Positions 48,735 through 57,209 of a stretch of DNA of 64,000 bases are shown here, piece after piece (within the stretch, counting starts at the first letter, position 1; the number at the start of each line of letters is the position of its first letter). The stretch comes from Tritrichomonas foetus (lineage: Eukaryota; Parabasalia; Tritrichomonadida; Tritrichomonadidae). The notes beneath the pieces were generated by a model. It was not told the DNA's origin. It ran no database searches and saw nothing but the letters and a program-made list of their open reading frames with translations. The stretch lies in NCBI GenBank assembly GCA_001839685.1, contig MLAK01000743.1:1-64000 (forward strand), read 5' to 3'. Both the position numbers and the translations under genes were made by a program.

Positions 48735-49721
48735 ATGCAAATGAGTAATCAACTTTCCAGCGATAATGTTGACTACTCAAACCAAAACATGACAGAATTC
48801 CCAACAATTGCCAAACAGAATATTATTATACGCATAAATTTACGAAACAATAAAATATTGTCATTACCAAATTTATCAAATTTTTCAGTCCTCAGAGTTT
48901 TAGATCTTTCACATAATCGATTTGTTGATCTTTCGCCGATTTCTTCCATTCTTTCACTTCGCGAGCTCGATTGTAGTGAAAATAGCCTCGTTTCCCTTGG
49001 ATTTGTTGCGTCCCTTTCAAACCTGGAAATTTTGCGTGCATCACATAATAGAATTTCAACGGTTGCTGTTCAAATGCCAAATTCATTAATCGATGTTGAT
49101 TTATCATATAACGAAATTGTTTCTCTCGATTTTCTTCAACACAAATTTCCATCCTCAATTCAACGGCTTGACATTTCTGCAAATTCTATCGACGAGGTTA
49201 TTTCGTTACGAGTTATGGCGGTATTTCCAAATCTTCACACGTTGAACGTTGGCCTTCTTGAAACGAACAAAGATATTCAAATTCTTTCATTTGTTAAATT
49301 TTTGTGTCCATCTTTGGTCTTATTTGATGGCGCGGAATGCTCAGATTTAAATTTAGATGAAAACTTTCCAAATAATGAAATTTTATTAGATGTACTTGTC
49401 AGAGGAAATGAAAATGAACTTAGATCTCTCATTCAAAATGTTGAAAATCGAATTATTTGGGACGACCCAAATTTCATCCCATTTGATGAAGTAGTTCCTT
49501 CTTCTCCGCTTCTTGTAATTGAAAGAAAACTTCAACAAATTGAACAGAAAATACCAATGCTCAGAAAACACGCAGAGCAGGCGAGTCCGAGACTTTCCCA
49601 AATTCAAAGAACGAAACTCGATCAGATTGGCCAAGACATAGGGGAATTGAAGGCACAAATTGCAGAACTCACACAAACACTTTATGTCCATGAAATGGCA
49701 ATGAAAAGCATCATTCATTAA
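48735..49721 (+). CDS. Leucine-rich repeat protein with C-terminal coiled coil
   Basis: 328 residues from the first in-frame ATG (48735); a second ATG two codons later is an equal candidate. Residues ~35-185 contain six or so SDS22-like 22-residue LRRs: IRINLRNNKILSLPNL, LRVLDLSHNRFVDLSPI, LRELDCSENSLVSLGFV, LEILRASHNRISTV, LIDVDLSYNEIVSLDFL and IQRLDISANSIDEV. An LRR-cap-like segment (LCPSLVLFDGAE) follows, then residues ~255-328 are a coiled coil (LLVIERKLQQIEQKIPMLRK). This plan resembles flagellar and centrosomal LRR proteins (LRRC-type), but no specific member can be assigned. Likely a protein-binding scaffold. Confidence 0.72.
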   Translation: MQMSNQLSSDNVDYSNQNMTEFPTIAKQNIIIRINLRNNKILSLPNLSNFSVLRVLDLSHNRFVDLSPISSILSLRELDCSENSLVSLGFVASLSNLEILRASHNRISTVAVQMPNSLIDVDLSYNEIVSLDFLQHKFPSSIQRLDISANSIDEVISLRVMAVFPNLHTLNVGLLETNKDIQILSFVKFLCPSLVLFDGAECSDLNLDENFPNNEILLDVLVRGNENELRSLIQNVENRIIWDDPNFIPFDEVVPSSPLLVIERKLQQIEQKIPMLRKHAEQASPRLSQIQRTKLDQIGQDIGELKAQIAELTQTLYVHEMAMKSIIH

Positions 49722-50321
49722 TTTTTGAATCGGAAATTTCCCAAAATGCAAATTAACGATTTCCTAGAGAAGTGTAATTATTTTGTTTGGCTTGTGAGGG
49801 GAAAAAAATTGATTCTAATTACTGACCAAATTGTTTTGATTTATTGTGAATCAATTTATCACTCAACTAATTCGCATAGTTTAACTTTCTCACAAACTAT
49901 TATAGTCGATTTTCAAAAATGCCATGAATGCTTGAACAGAATGATTTTGAATATCATTAATAGTACATGTGCATGATTTATCATGGAAATTTTTGTCTTA
50001 TTTTCCAATTGCAATCCTTTCTTGAATCTATATTGTGATTTAATATATTTTCATGGTTGTTTTTTTATGGAAAATTTATTAGTAAATATAAGCGATATTC
50101 ATGAAGTTAAAAAACAAGCTTTACCCAAAAATCAACAACTTTTTTTATCAATTAAAATTTCCATTTAATTTTTTAATTCTTAATCATACATTTACTCGTG
50201 TCATGCATAATAATAAATCATGATTTGTCGAGAATAAAGCTTGTGTAAATAATAAGTAAATAAAGACAAAACAACTAGTTATTCACGCTTTTATTTGTAT
50301 TTTATTTATACTATTTTTATT
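49722..50321. other. Convergent spacer with a broken ORF
   Basis: 600 bases between two converging genes. A frame at 49746-50168 with one internal TGA is listed as a possible pseudogene. The rest is AT-rich and featureless. Confidence 0.5.
49746..50168 (+). pseudogene. Small ORF broken by one TGA
   Basis: From the ATG at 49746 one frame runs 141 codons to a TAA at 50166, with a single TGA at 49974. The two halves (76 and 61 open codons around the stop) have similar composition: QINDFLEKCNYFVWLVRGKK before and MENLLVNISDIHEVKKQALP after. A recent nonsense mutation in a small gene would explain this. No family recognised; overlapping chance ORFs are possible. Confidence 0.35.
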
Positions 50322-51308
50322 CTAACAATCAATTTCATCAATCTCATCTGTTTCTGGTGAAGATTCCGATCGTTCTTCATGAGGCAAAAGTTGATCATTG
50401 CTTTCTTTCGGTCTCATTCCGAACACGTGGTAAATTGCAATGGCTGTTGGAACACAACAAAATCCAACCAAATAAAGCCAAGAAGCCTTCTGTCCAAAGA
50501 AAATGATGGAGACTCCAAGTGAGAAAAAGTTGGCAGTTAGCATTGATAAATTCATGGTTGTAGCATCTGAAAACTGCATCACATAGGATAATATAAGGTC
50601 ATATATAGCAAGTAAAACTGAATAACCAATCACCAAAAGTGCAGATTCTGTACACCAATAATAGTTCTTTATGGTATTCCATTCAAAGCCACAAGAAAGG
50701 AGAATTGCAAGTGGCGTAGCTCCCGAAGAGAAGCGGAAAATATAAGTATGAAGTGATTCATTATGAACAAGAAGTTCTTGAACAACAGTACCAATTGAAT
50801 AACAAATAGCTGACGTTAATGCAAGAACATTACCAACCCATTTATTACCTCTTGTTCCTTCAGCTACAAAGACGAGAATGCTTCCGGTCATTGCCAAAAA
50901 TATCGCGCCAAATTGATATATATTTATCTTGCGACCAAATACGTAGTAGGATAGGGGGGCAACCCAGAAAACAACCGTGGTGACGAGAAGCATTGATGAA
51001 GAAAGTGATGTTGTGTTGTATCCGAGAACGGCAACATAATCGCCTATCGATAAAGTGACGGAAGTGAGTAGATATTTCCACCAAGAGATTTTCGAACGCT
51101 TAGGAACACGCCAACATGAAGTGAGAAGTAAAATTATGTAACAGCCGGCCATCATCAAAAACGGAATTGTTTCATGATAATACGTAGCGAGATAATGGCA
51201 GATCGTTCCGCATCCGCACATAATGATAGAGCAGACTTGCCAGGCGATAAGAACAGCCCATTTTTTGGTTGAAAGAATTTTCGAAATCTGTCGAATTATT
51301 TCAACCAT
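50322..51308 (-). CDS. SLC35F1/F2/F6-type solute transporter
   Basis: 328 residues with about ten membrane helices. TSVTLSIGDYVAVLGYNTTSLSSSMLLVTTVVFWVAPLSYYVFGRKI is the conserved SLC35F core: the first EamA-like half ends in a helix lined with small and polar residues. LALTSAICYSIGTVVQELLV starts the second half. The C-terminal tail is acidic (HEERSESSPETDEIDEIDC) and cytoplasmic. The family belongs to the drug/metabolite transporter superfamily. Substrates of SLC35F are mostly unknown (thiamine and queuosine-type nucleosides are reported for some members). The start is the first ATG; AGGTGAA (TTCACCT on the coding strand) lies at 51337-51343, about 29 bases upstream, followed by TCATCAAA. 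Confidence 0.88.
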   Translation of the reverse strand: MVEIIRQISKILSTKKWAVLIAWQVCSIIMCGCGTICHYLATYYHETIPFLMMAGCYIILLLTSCWRVPKRSKISWWKYLLTSVTLSIGDYVAVLGYNTTSLSSSMLLVTTVVFWVAPLSYYVFGRKINIYQFGAIFLAMTGSILVFVAEGTRGNKWVGNVLALTSAICYSIGTVVQELLVHNESLHTYIFRFSSGATPLAILLSCGFEWNTIKNYYWCTESALLVIGYSVLLAIYDLILSYVMQFSDATTMNLSMLTANFFSLGVSIIFFGQKASWLYLVGFCCVPTAIAIYHVFGMRPKESNDQLLPHEERSESSPETDEIDEIDC

Positions 51309-51904
51309 TAGGAATCTGAAGTTTTTTGATGATCATAGGTGAATTTTAGGTGGATATATTGAAAGACTTTTTTGATGATTTTGGTGAAGTTAACTTTTGA
51401 ATATGAAAGCATTTCTTTTTGAATAATCCGACACTCACTTTTTCAATGGTATCCCAACTTTTTCAATAAAGCTCAATGCTGAATTTTTATCATAAATTAT
51501 ATCGAAATTTTAATATTCAAAGAACGTATGAAACTCAGCCTATTTTAATATTGGCAAAAATAATCTTTGATCGCGATTTGGCAATACATATTTCTCTGAA
51601 AGATGATGTTATTTTTCTTGAATCTGAATTGAAAATATGTTTATCGTATCATACAAAATATTTTACGCCATTCAAATGTATACAAGTAAGAAAGGCAATT
51701 TTCTAAAAATATGATGAAAATTTTTGCTAAAAAAACCTTTGATAGTATTTACTTCCAATAATGAAAATAAAATTTTGAAAATATAATCAAAATAACACGT
51801 TCTAAAAATCATCAATCTTCATTGATTAATGTAAAAATGTGTAAACTATTCAATTTGGTACAGGTGAATTAACCGCTAAAAATAGTGAATTGTATAAAAT
51901 AAAA
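51309..51904. other. Divergent spacer with a weak ORF and motifs
   Basis: 596 bases. AGGTGAA at 51337-51343 serves the SLC35F gene, AGGTGAA at 51862-51868 lies just before the TBC-like gene, and two ACTTTTTCAAT-type sites at ~51436-51470 precede a weak ORF. Confidence 0.5.
51476..51706 (+). CDS. Marginal 76-residue ORF
   Basis: ATG-initiated and preceded by an ACTTTTTCAATAAAGCTCA leader that resembles an initiator region. The sequence is I/L/K/F-rich with no recognised motif. It could be a small gene or chance. Confidence 0.28.
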   Translation: MLNFYHKLYRNFNIQRTYETQPILILAKIIFDRDLAIHISLKDDVIFLESELKICLSYHTKYFTPFKCIQVRKAIF

Positions 51905-53482
51905 ATGAATGATGTTGTCATCAATGATGTAACTTTATATATCCATGGCGTCCCTGTTGTTACCGGTGAGTTATCGCTTTCTGAAACAGCATTTTCTTAC
52001 GCTATTGTTCTCAAAGAAGCAAATTCCAGGGAAGGGAATCCTTTGCTCAATGACAAATTTTTGATAAATCCATTAACTGAGCCATATATCATCATCAACG
52101 GAATTCACATCATCGATATATCATATTATTCCGACTTAACGATCATAGAGCAGCCTCCTCGCCTGTGCTTCCACGATTCGACAAAAGAGACAGGAATCAC
52201 GGTCAATTTCCCTGATAAAGAACAATTCAATACTTTCTACAGCTACTTTAATCAGCACGTCACGGTTGTAAATCCAGGCAATTCTGGATTTTGTAAAATC
52301 ATAACATTGCATCCTTCATTCTATCCGAAGCCGGATTATCCAAAGGAACGAGATGCTCTTAAAAAGAAGTTTTTAAGTGCTCCTCTTCCATCAATCGAAG
52401 GAAACCAAGCCACCCAGAACTCCAATTTTATAAAGCATTCAATGCTAATGTCTCAAATTTCTGCCAATTGTAAAGAAAAGGCTCTGATTAATGATAACAC
52501 AATAGACCAAATATTTGACGGTTCAATCGATACTTTGAAAACGTACATCAAAACGCATAGAATTCCTGCACAAAGAAAAGCAGAAATTTGGGCGCGTTTA
52601 ATCGACTTTGATTTAAACAAAATTGATCCTAAATTTATTGAATACTATAAAACTGTAAAAAATCAATGGAAATCAATACAGTACTCACAATTCAAACGAT
52701 CGAAGCTATTCCAAGCTCATATCGATAAATTGTCATCAACAATTCAGAAATATCAACAGAAATTATTAACAGTTGTGAGAGATTTCTCAATTTTGCAGAC
52801 TACTTTCAATATCCTAATGTCGATAACACAAGTTTACTATTACATGCATGCTCATTACATAGAATTACTTTTAGTTATCCGTGTTTTCTATAGCATGTTT
52901 GTGAAGAAAATCATTCATACTAAACAAACTAATCAAAATCAAAATGCAATAAATGATGAAGAAGTGCTTTCGTTCGTAATAACAGAAAATGTAACAATGG
53001 ACTCTGAAACATTCGAGACTTTCGTATTCTGGTCAATGCTGGTTATTCTTGAGAAGGCGGAGATCAGACAATCTTTTTCCTACTATGATTCGAACGATTT
53101 TGAATCAATAACAAACGGAATTAGTGACTTTTTCTTCATCGCAGATCCATCAGTTTTTCATACACTTCTCTACGAAAATGATGTACAATTTCATGCTTTT
53201 CTCTTGATCATTTCAATGGCAATGAGTGATATTTTACCGTTGTGTGACTGCAGTGATGTATGGCTTGCAGCACTGGCTTCTGATAATATGCCACAATTTA
53301 TCAACTGTTTTATAATTTCCGCAATTTTGATTACTTTCCCATCAAATATGTCAACTAGCGGACAGGTCATTGCGAATCAGCTTTTCTTCAATGGCTTGTT
53401 AATGACTGATCACTGGCACTTGATTAGTGCAGCATATGGGCTTCAAGAAATGATGCCCGAGCTAATGAAGCAGTCTCCATAA
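51905..53482 (+). CDS. TBC-domain protein lacking both catalytic fingers
   Basis: 525 residues from the ATG at 51905; five codons upstream start from a TTG. The N-terminal ~165 residues are beta-rich and PH-like. The TBC fold begins at about 215: IDTLKTYIKTHRIPAQRKAEIWARLIDF. Helical segments follow, ending with FETFVFWSMLVILEKAEIRQSFSYYD, FHTLLYENDVQFHAFLLII and DVWLAALASDNM. The arginine-finger motif IxxDxxR is replaced by HIDKLSSTI and the glutamine finger YxQG by VYYYMHAH, so ordinary Rab-GAP activity is unlikely. The organisation (N-terminal PH-like domain plus TBC) recalls TBC1D15/17 or TBC1D25. It may act as a Rab or lipid-binding scaffold. AGGTGAA lies ~40 bases upstream. Confidence 0.68.
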   Translation: MNDVVINDVTLYIHGVPVVTGELSLSETAFSYAIVLKEANSREGNPLLNDKFLINPLTEPYIIINGIHIIDISYYSDLTIIEQPPRLCFHDSTKETGITVNFPDKEQFNTFYSYFNQHVTVVNPGNSGFCKIITLHPSFYPKPDYPKERDALKKKFLSAPLPSIEGNQATQNSNFIKHSMLMSQISANCKEKALINDNTIDQIFDGSIDTLKTYIKTHRIPAQRKAEIWARLIDFDLNKIDPKFIEYYKTVKNQWKSIQYSQFKRSKLFQAHIDKLSSTIQKYQQKLLTVVRDFSILQTTFNILMSITQVYYYMHAHYIELLLVIRVFYSMFVKKIIHTKQTNQNQNAINDEEVLSFVITENVTMDSETFETFVFWSMLVILEKAEIRQSFSYYDSNDFESITNGISDFFFIADPSVFHTLLYENDVQFHAFLLIISMAMSDILPLCDCSDVWLAALASDNMPQFINCFIISAILITFPSNMSTSGQVIANQLFFNGLLMTDHWHLISAAYGLQEMMPELMKQSP

Positions 53483-54601
53483 AAGAAGGAGGTGTTTGTT
53501 TAATAAACTACATGTCATGTTATGATATAGAGAATTCCAAAAAATTGAAGAAACATTTTTGGTAACATTTTGAAAAAAGTATTTTTTTTTTCTTTTTTTT
53601 TTCCTTTCTCATACATGTCATCTTTAAAAAATAAATGAAGAGGAAAAGAAAAGAAAGAATATAAATAATAAAGGAAAGAAGAAGGGCGAATTACGGATTG
53701 TGAATGTTGAGTTCAGATATTTCGTTGAACCAGAAAACTCAGATGTAATTTCATAGATTCAAAGTAGAGAAATAAAGAATGGAAGAACAATGTTTTAGAA
53801 AAAATAGAGGGGGGTTTCCATTCATTATCAGAAATTAGTAGTACTAATATATATCAATATCCAGAAATATTAATTATGGGCCTCTATGAAATTTCACATG
53901 ATAGTGATGTAAATATTACTTTTAATGATTTTGGGAAAGAGATATTTTTGTTTTAAAGTTGTAGAATTTGTGAATGATTTCTGAACCTTTATTCAAAACG
54001 AATTTGAATATATTCAAATAAATTTCTTACATTTTTTTTTTGAATATCGTGATATCAATATTTTATTGGATATTTCCAGATGAGAAAATTGTTATCAATA
54101 TATTTGTGAATTACAATTCTGACAGATTGATATTCACGACATCTTGTATCACTTCATCATTTCACATGTTTACTTCAAACATAATATGACACAACCAAAA
54201 TTATACAAAATTACAATCTGTCATTGGATTAGAATTAAAAATTTCAAAGAAAAACGATATGAACATCAATTGGTATATGAACTGGTCAATTTTACTTTTT
54301 CAATATTTATAAAATATTTAAAAAGTTTTTTATACAAATTTTTCTATATTTAGAAAACCCATTTATTCCATTTTCTCATAATTATTTCGATTAAGTAACT
54401 GAAACTTTCAGAAAAATGATGTGTAAACATTTCATTTCGTCATTCATACATTTCTGAATTAGGTCAACATTCACCTTCACAGGTCTGTCTCAAGTTTTCA
54501 ATTTTTTTTCTCTTGATTTCCATTATTTTTCAATTATGATTTGTACAAATTTACACAAAAATTGATAGAATTACTTCAACCAATATTATAAAACTTCAAA
54601 A
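53483..54601. other. Long spacer with purine and pyrimidine tracts
   Basis: 1,119 bases. After the TBC stop come a pyrimidine tract (~53582-53610) and a purine-rich stretch (~53630-53690). A 55-codon ATG ORF at 54186-54353 is probably chance. AGGTCAA (54461-54467) and TTCACCT (54470-54476) lie adjacent, facing each other, ~126 bases before the Rho/Rac ATG; a likely promoter element pair. Confidence 0.5.
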
Positions 54602-55162
54602 ATGTCCAAGAAAGAAGGAAAAACAAATACTATTCGTATTGTCGCAGTCGGCGATGGTGCTGTTGGAAAAACCTGCATGCTCCTTGTTTTTAAGGGCGAT
54701 CCTTTCCCAGATGATTACGAACCCACAATTTTCGAAAACCATCACGAAATGAGAACTTACCAAGGCAAGCAATTCTGCCTCCACCTCTGGGATACAGCCG
54801 GCCAAGAGGAATACGACCGCCTCAGACCAATGAGTTATGCCAAATGCGATGTTGTTCTTATTTGCTTCGCTTTGAACAATCCAGAATCACTCAAAAGCGT
54901 TACAAGCCAATGGTATATCGAAATCAAAGAATACTGCCCAAAGGCCGCCATCGTTCTTGTCGGAACTAAATCGGACTTGTGGGATAAGGACCAAGACGGC
55001 GCAATCACACAGGAGCAAATCGACGAAGTTGCCAAGCAAGTTCACGCCTTCAAGTCGATCAACTGCTCTGCAAAAGCGAAGGAAAATATCGAAGGCGTAT
55101 TCGATCTTGCTATCGCCGCAGTTATTGCCAAGGCAGGTGATAAAGGTTGCAACATTGCTTAA
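54602..55162 (+). CDS. Rho/Rac-family small GTPase
   Basis: 186 residues. All G-motifs are intact: GDGAVGKT (P-loop), YEPTIFE (switch I with effector Thr), WDTAGQEEYDRLRP (switch II, Gln61 equivalent present), GTKSDL and CSAKAKEN. A Rho-type insert follows GTKSDL (WDKDQDGAITQEQIDEVAKQ). The C-terminus is GCNIA, a CAAX box whose last Ala favours farnesylation. There is no strong polybasic region before it. Trichomonads carry expanded Rac families controlling actin remodelling and phagocytosis. Codon use is much less AT-rich than surrounding genes, suggesting high expression. The leader is very short: TTCAAAA directly before the ATG. Confidence 0.95.
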   Translation: MSKKEGKTNTIRIVAVGDGAVGKTCMLLVFKGDPFPDDYEPTIFENHHEMRTYQGKQFCLHLWDTAGQEEYDRLRPMSYAKCDVVLICFALNNPESLKSVTSQWYIEIKEYCPKAAIVLVGTKSDLWDKDQDGAITQEQIDEVAKQVHAFKSINCSAKAKENIEGVFDLAIAAVIAKAGDKGCNIA

Positions 55163-55788
55163 GTTCTATATCCCATTAATTTAAGAATAAAGCCAATATC
55201 AATGTCTTTAAATTGTTGATTTGTTTTACAAAAATTTTTTATTCATAAAATTTCTCAAAATGATTTCTAGCTGTCCTCGTTAAGCTTGCCACCACTGTTA
55301 TTTAAGGTTTATTGACTTTTAGGTATATTCACAGATGAGATAAAACATCTCGAAGATGGAATTCTTCAGACACGAGAAAAGATTGTCTTCCAATTTCTAG
55401 TTTATGCTTTTTGCATCGACAGCTTCTTTTTGATTTTTATTGATCTAAATTCTGAAAAAAACATAGAAACGATGAACAGAATCAATTTATTTTTATTTCT
55501 ATAAAGATATAATTTCCCTGTAAATGGATGATTTAGCCTAATAGGCTATAGAAAACCCATTTCACAGATTTTCAAGAAAAATCACTTGTTTCTTGGATAA
55601 AAGTCATACATTGTTTTGATCATGATAGAATGACTCATATTAAAAATATTTCTTCATATCAAGAAGAAAACTTCATATCAAGAAGAAAACTTCATATCAA
55701 GAAGAAAACTTCATATCAAGAAGAAAACTTCATATCAAGAAGAAAACTTTATATCAAGAAGAGAGTTCACATAAAAATGAAAATGTTG
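55163..55788. other. Convergent spacer ending in a minisatellite
   Basis: 626 bases between two 3' ends. AATAAA occurs shortly after the GTPase stop. A short inverted pair (TAGCCTAATAGGCTA at ~55533-55547) is visible. The 19-bp minisatellite is listed separately. Confidence 0.6.
55652..55765. repeat. 19-bp minisatellite, six units
   Basis: The unit is CTTCATATCAAGAAGAAAA. Six head-to-tail units start at 55652, 55671, 55690, 55709, 55728 and 55747; the first five are identical or nearly so and the last is diverged (CTTTATATCAAGAAGAGAG). It ends 23 bases from the 3' end of the pseudophosphatase gene. Confidence 0.95.
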
Positions 55789-57111
55789 TTATGAATTTGA
55801 TGCTAGTTCATGCCGATACAACTTCCTGATTCTCTCCAATACTGCTTCTTCTTGAACAGCTGAAAATGTTTCAAAAAGATAATCCAAGTCTTTTCCAACG
55901 ATCATCACAGCACCTTTGTTCCTGTTTTGAATATTTGATGCAGAAAAAATTGTTACAAATGATGATGTTTTAAAAGAAAACTCAAATCCATTTTGTGTCC
56001 ATTGCCGACTTCGAACAACCAATTCAATGCCAAACTGGTCGCTGAAGTCCATAAGGGCTGTTGGACCAAATGACATCCTTCCAATGATAGAGTAGTATTG
56101 GAAATTTGAATTGGTATCAGAAAACAAAAGTGAACTAAGTGGATCAACATCAGTTAAATCGCATGGTCTTTCGTATCTTTCAATTTCGCCCAAATCGGTC
56201 AAAAGTGGGCAAATTCCAGAATGTGCACAAAAGATTTTATTTCCAACAACAGCTGCGAAAGGGAGGGCTCTTAAAACAGGAATAAAATATTCTAGATTCT
56301 TTATATTTGGTCGTGTAATTGAAATTTGTTGCTCAAAAGAGCCTCTTAAAAGAAAAATATTATTAGGATGCAATATTTTATAAGCAAGAAGAACGATTAA
56401 TGTTTTAAATGATGTTAATTTAGAATCTAAGTAATTACCCAAAAATAAGTAGCTTGCCTTTCCTGGAAAACCAAACTTAACAAAAATTTGCATTAAATCC
56501 GAAAAACTCCCTCTCAAATCACCAACAATAATGATTGGCGCATCTAAATAGACTAATGTTGGCTGGCTTAATATTAATGAAGTGGCTGTAATTGAAAGCC
56601 ATGAAAAATCAATTGGTGAAATGAGATTTGGATTATTGTTTTCAATTTCAGATAAATTGATTTTATAAACTTTTTCAATGATTGACTTCACCGTTGGAGT
56701 TTTTGTGATGTGCGCAAAGCCGTTATTTTGGTCAAAACTTTTCATCGTGACAATCAAATATAAATAATCATGATGAAAAAATTGATCTTTGTCAAGTTTT
56801 GCTAAACTGATTTTCTGTCTTGTGTATTGAATTTTCGATCGATTTGAATAGACATTGCTGATGGTAAAATTATAATCGAATTTTGGGCCGTTTGGATTTT
56901 GGAAAGTGAAGGAAGCGAGAATAGCAACCGATCCGTAAATGAATGTTTTGAGCTCGAGCGAAAAATCTGAATAAATTGACTTGCTATTAAAATTTCGAAT
57001 TTGTAAAATAAAATCTAAATCACTGTTGATATTGAGAGTAATAGGATCGTTATTTAGATCTGTTCTGCGGAATCTGTGTTCTTCTTGAATCAAGATCCGC
57101 TTGGAAAACAT
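55789..57111 (-). CDS. PPP-family pseudophosphatase with novel N-terminal domain
   Basis: 440 residues. Residues ~1-150 are a beta-rich domain of unknown type (a MATH-like sandwich is possible). Residues ~155-410 follow the PPP fold in correct order, but the catalytic signatures are altered: GDIHG is GDLRG (His to Arg, 200), GDYVDRG is GNYLDSK (metal Asp to Asn 226, Arg lost), RGNHE is RGSFE (Asn and His to Ser 258 and Phe 259), the RAHQ histidine is Arg 369 (RSRQ), and SAPNY is SASNI. D198 and H297 (AHSGI) remain. Most metal ligands and the proton donor are gone, so it is almost certainly inactive as a phosphatase and may bind substrates or regulators. The frame is open and coding-like, so it is not a dead gene. 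Confidence 0.88.
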   Translation of the reverse strand: MFSKRILIQEEHRFRRTDLNNDPITLNINSDLDFILQIRNFNSKSIYSDFSLELKTFIYGSVAILASFTFQNPNGPKFDYNFTISNVYSNRSKIQYTRQKISLAKLDKDQFFHHDYLYLIVTMKSFDQNNGFAHITKTPTVKSIIEKVYKINLSEIENNNPNLISPIDFSWLSITATSLILSQPTLVYLDAPIIIVGDLRGSFSDLMQIFVKFGFPGKASYLFLGNYLDSKLTSFKTLIVLLAYKILHPNNIFLLRGSFEQQISITRPNIKNLEYFIPVLRALPFAAVVGNKIFCAHSGICPLLTDLGEIERYERPCDLTDVDPLSSLLFSDTNSNFQYYSIIGRMSFGPTALMDFSDQFGIELVVRSRQWTQNGFEFSFKTSSFVTIFSASNIQNRNKGAVMIVGKDLDYLFETFSAVQEEAVLERIRKLYRHELASNS

Positions 57112-57209
57112 TTCGAAATAAATTTTTTGAATTAACCTGTTATTTGACCATTAACCTATAGGACAAATATGCAAACAAAAAAGCGACTCCAAAATCTCAC
57201 AGATCGAAG
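57112..57209. promoter_or_regulatory. 98-bp divergent promoter between two pseudoenzyme genes
   Basis: Contains TTAACCT at 57132-57138 and 57151-57157. TTCAAAAAATT on the minus strand and TCTCACAGATC just before the plus ATG are initiator-like. Both genes must be driven from here. Confidence 0.5.
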
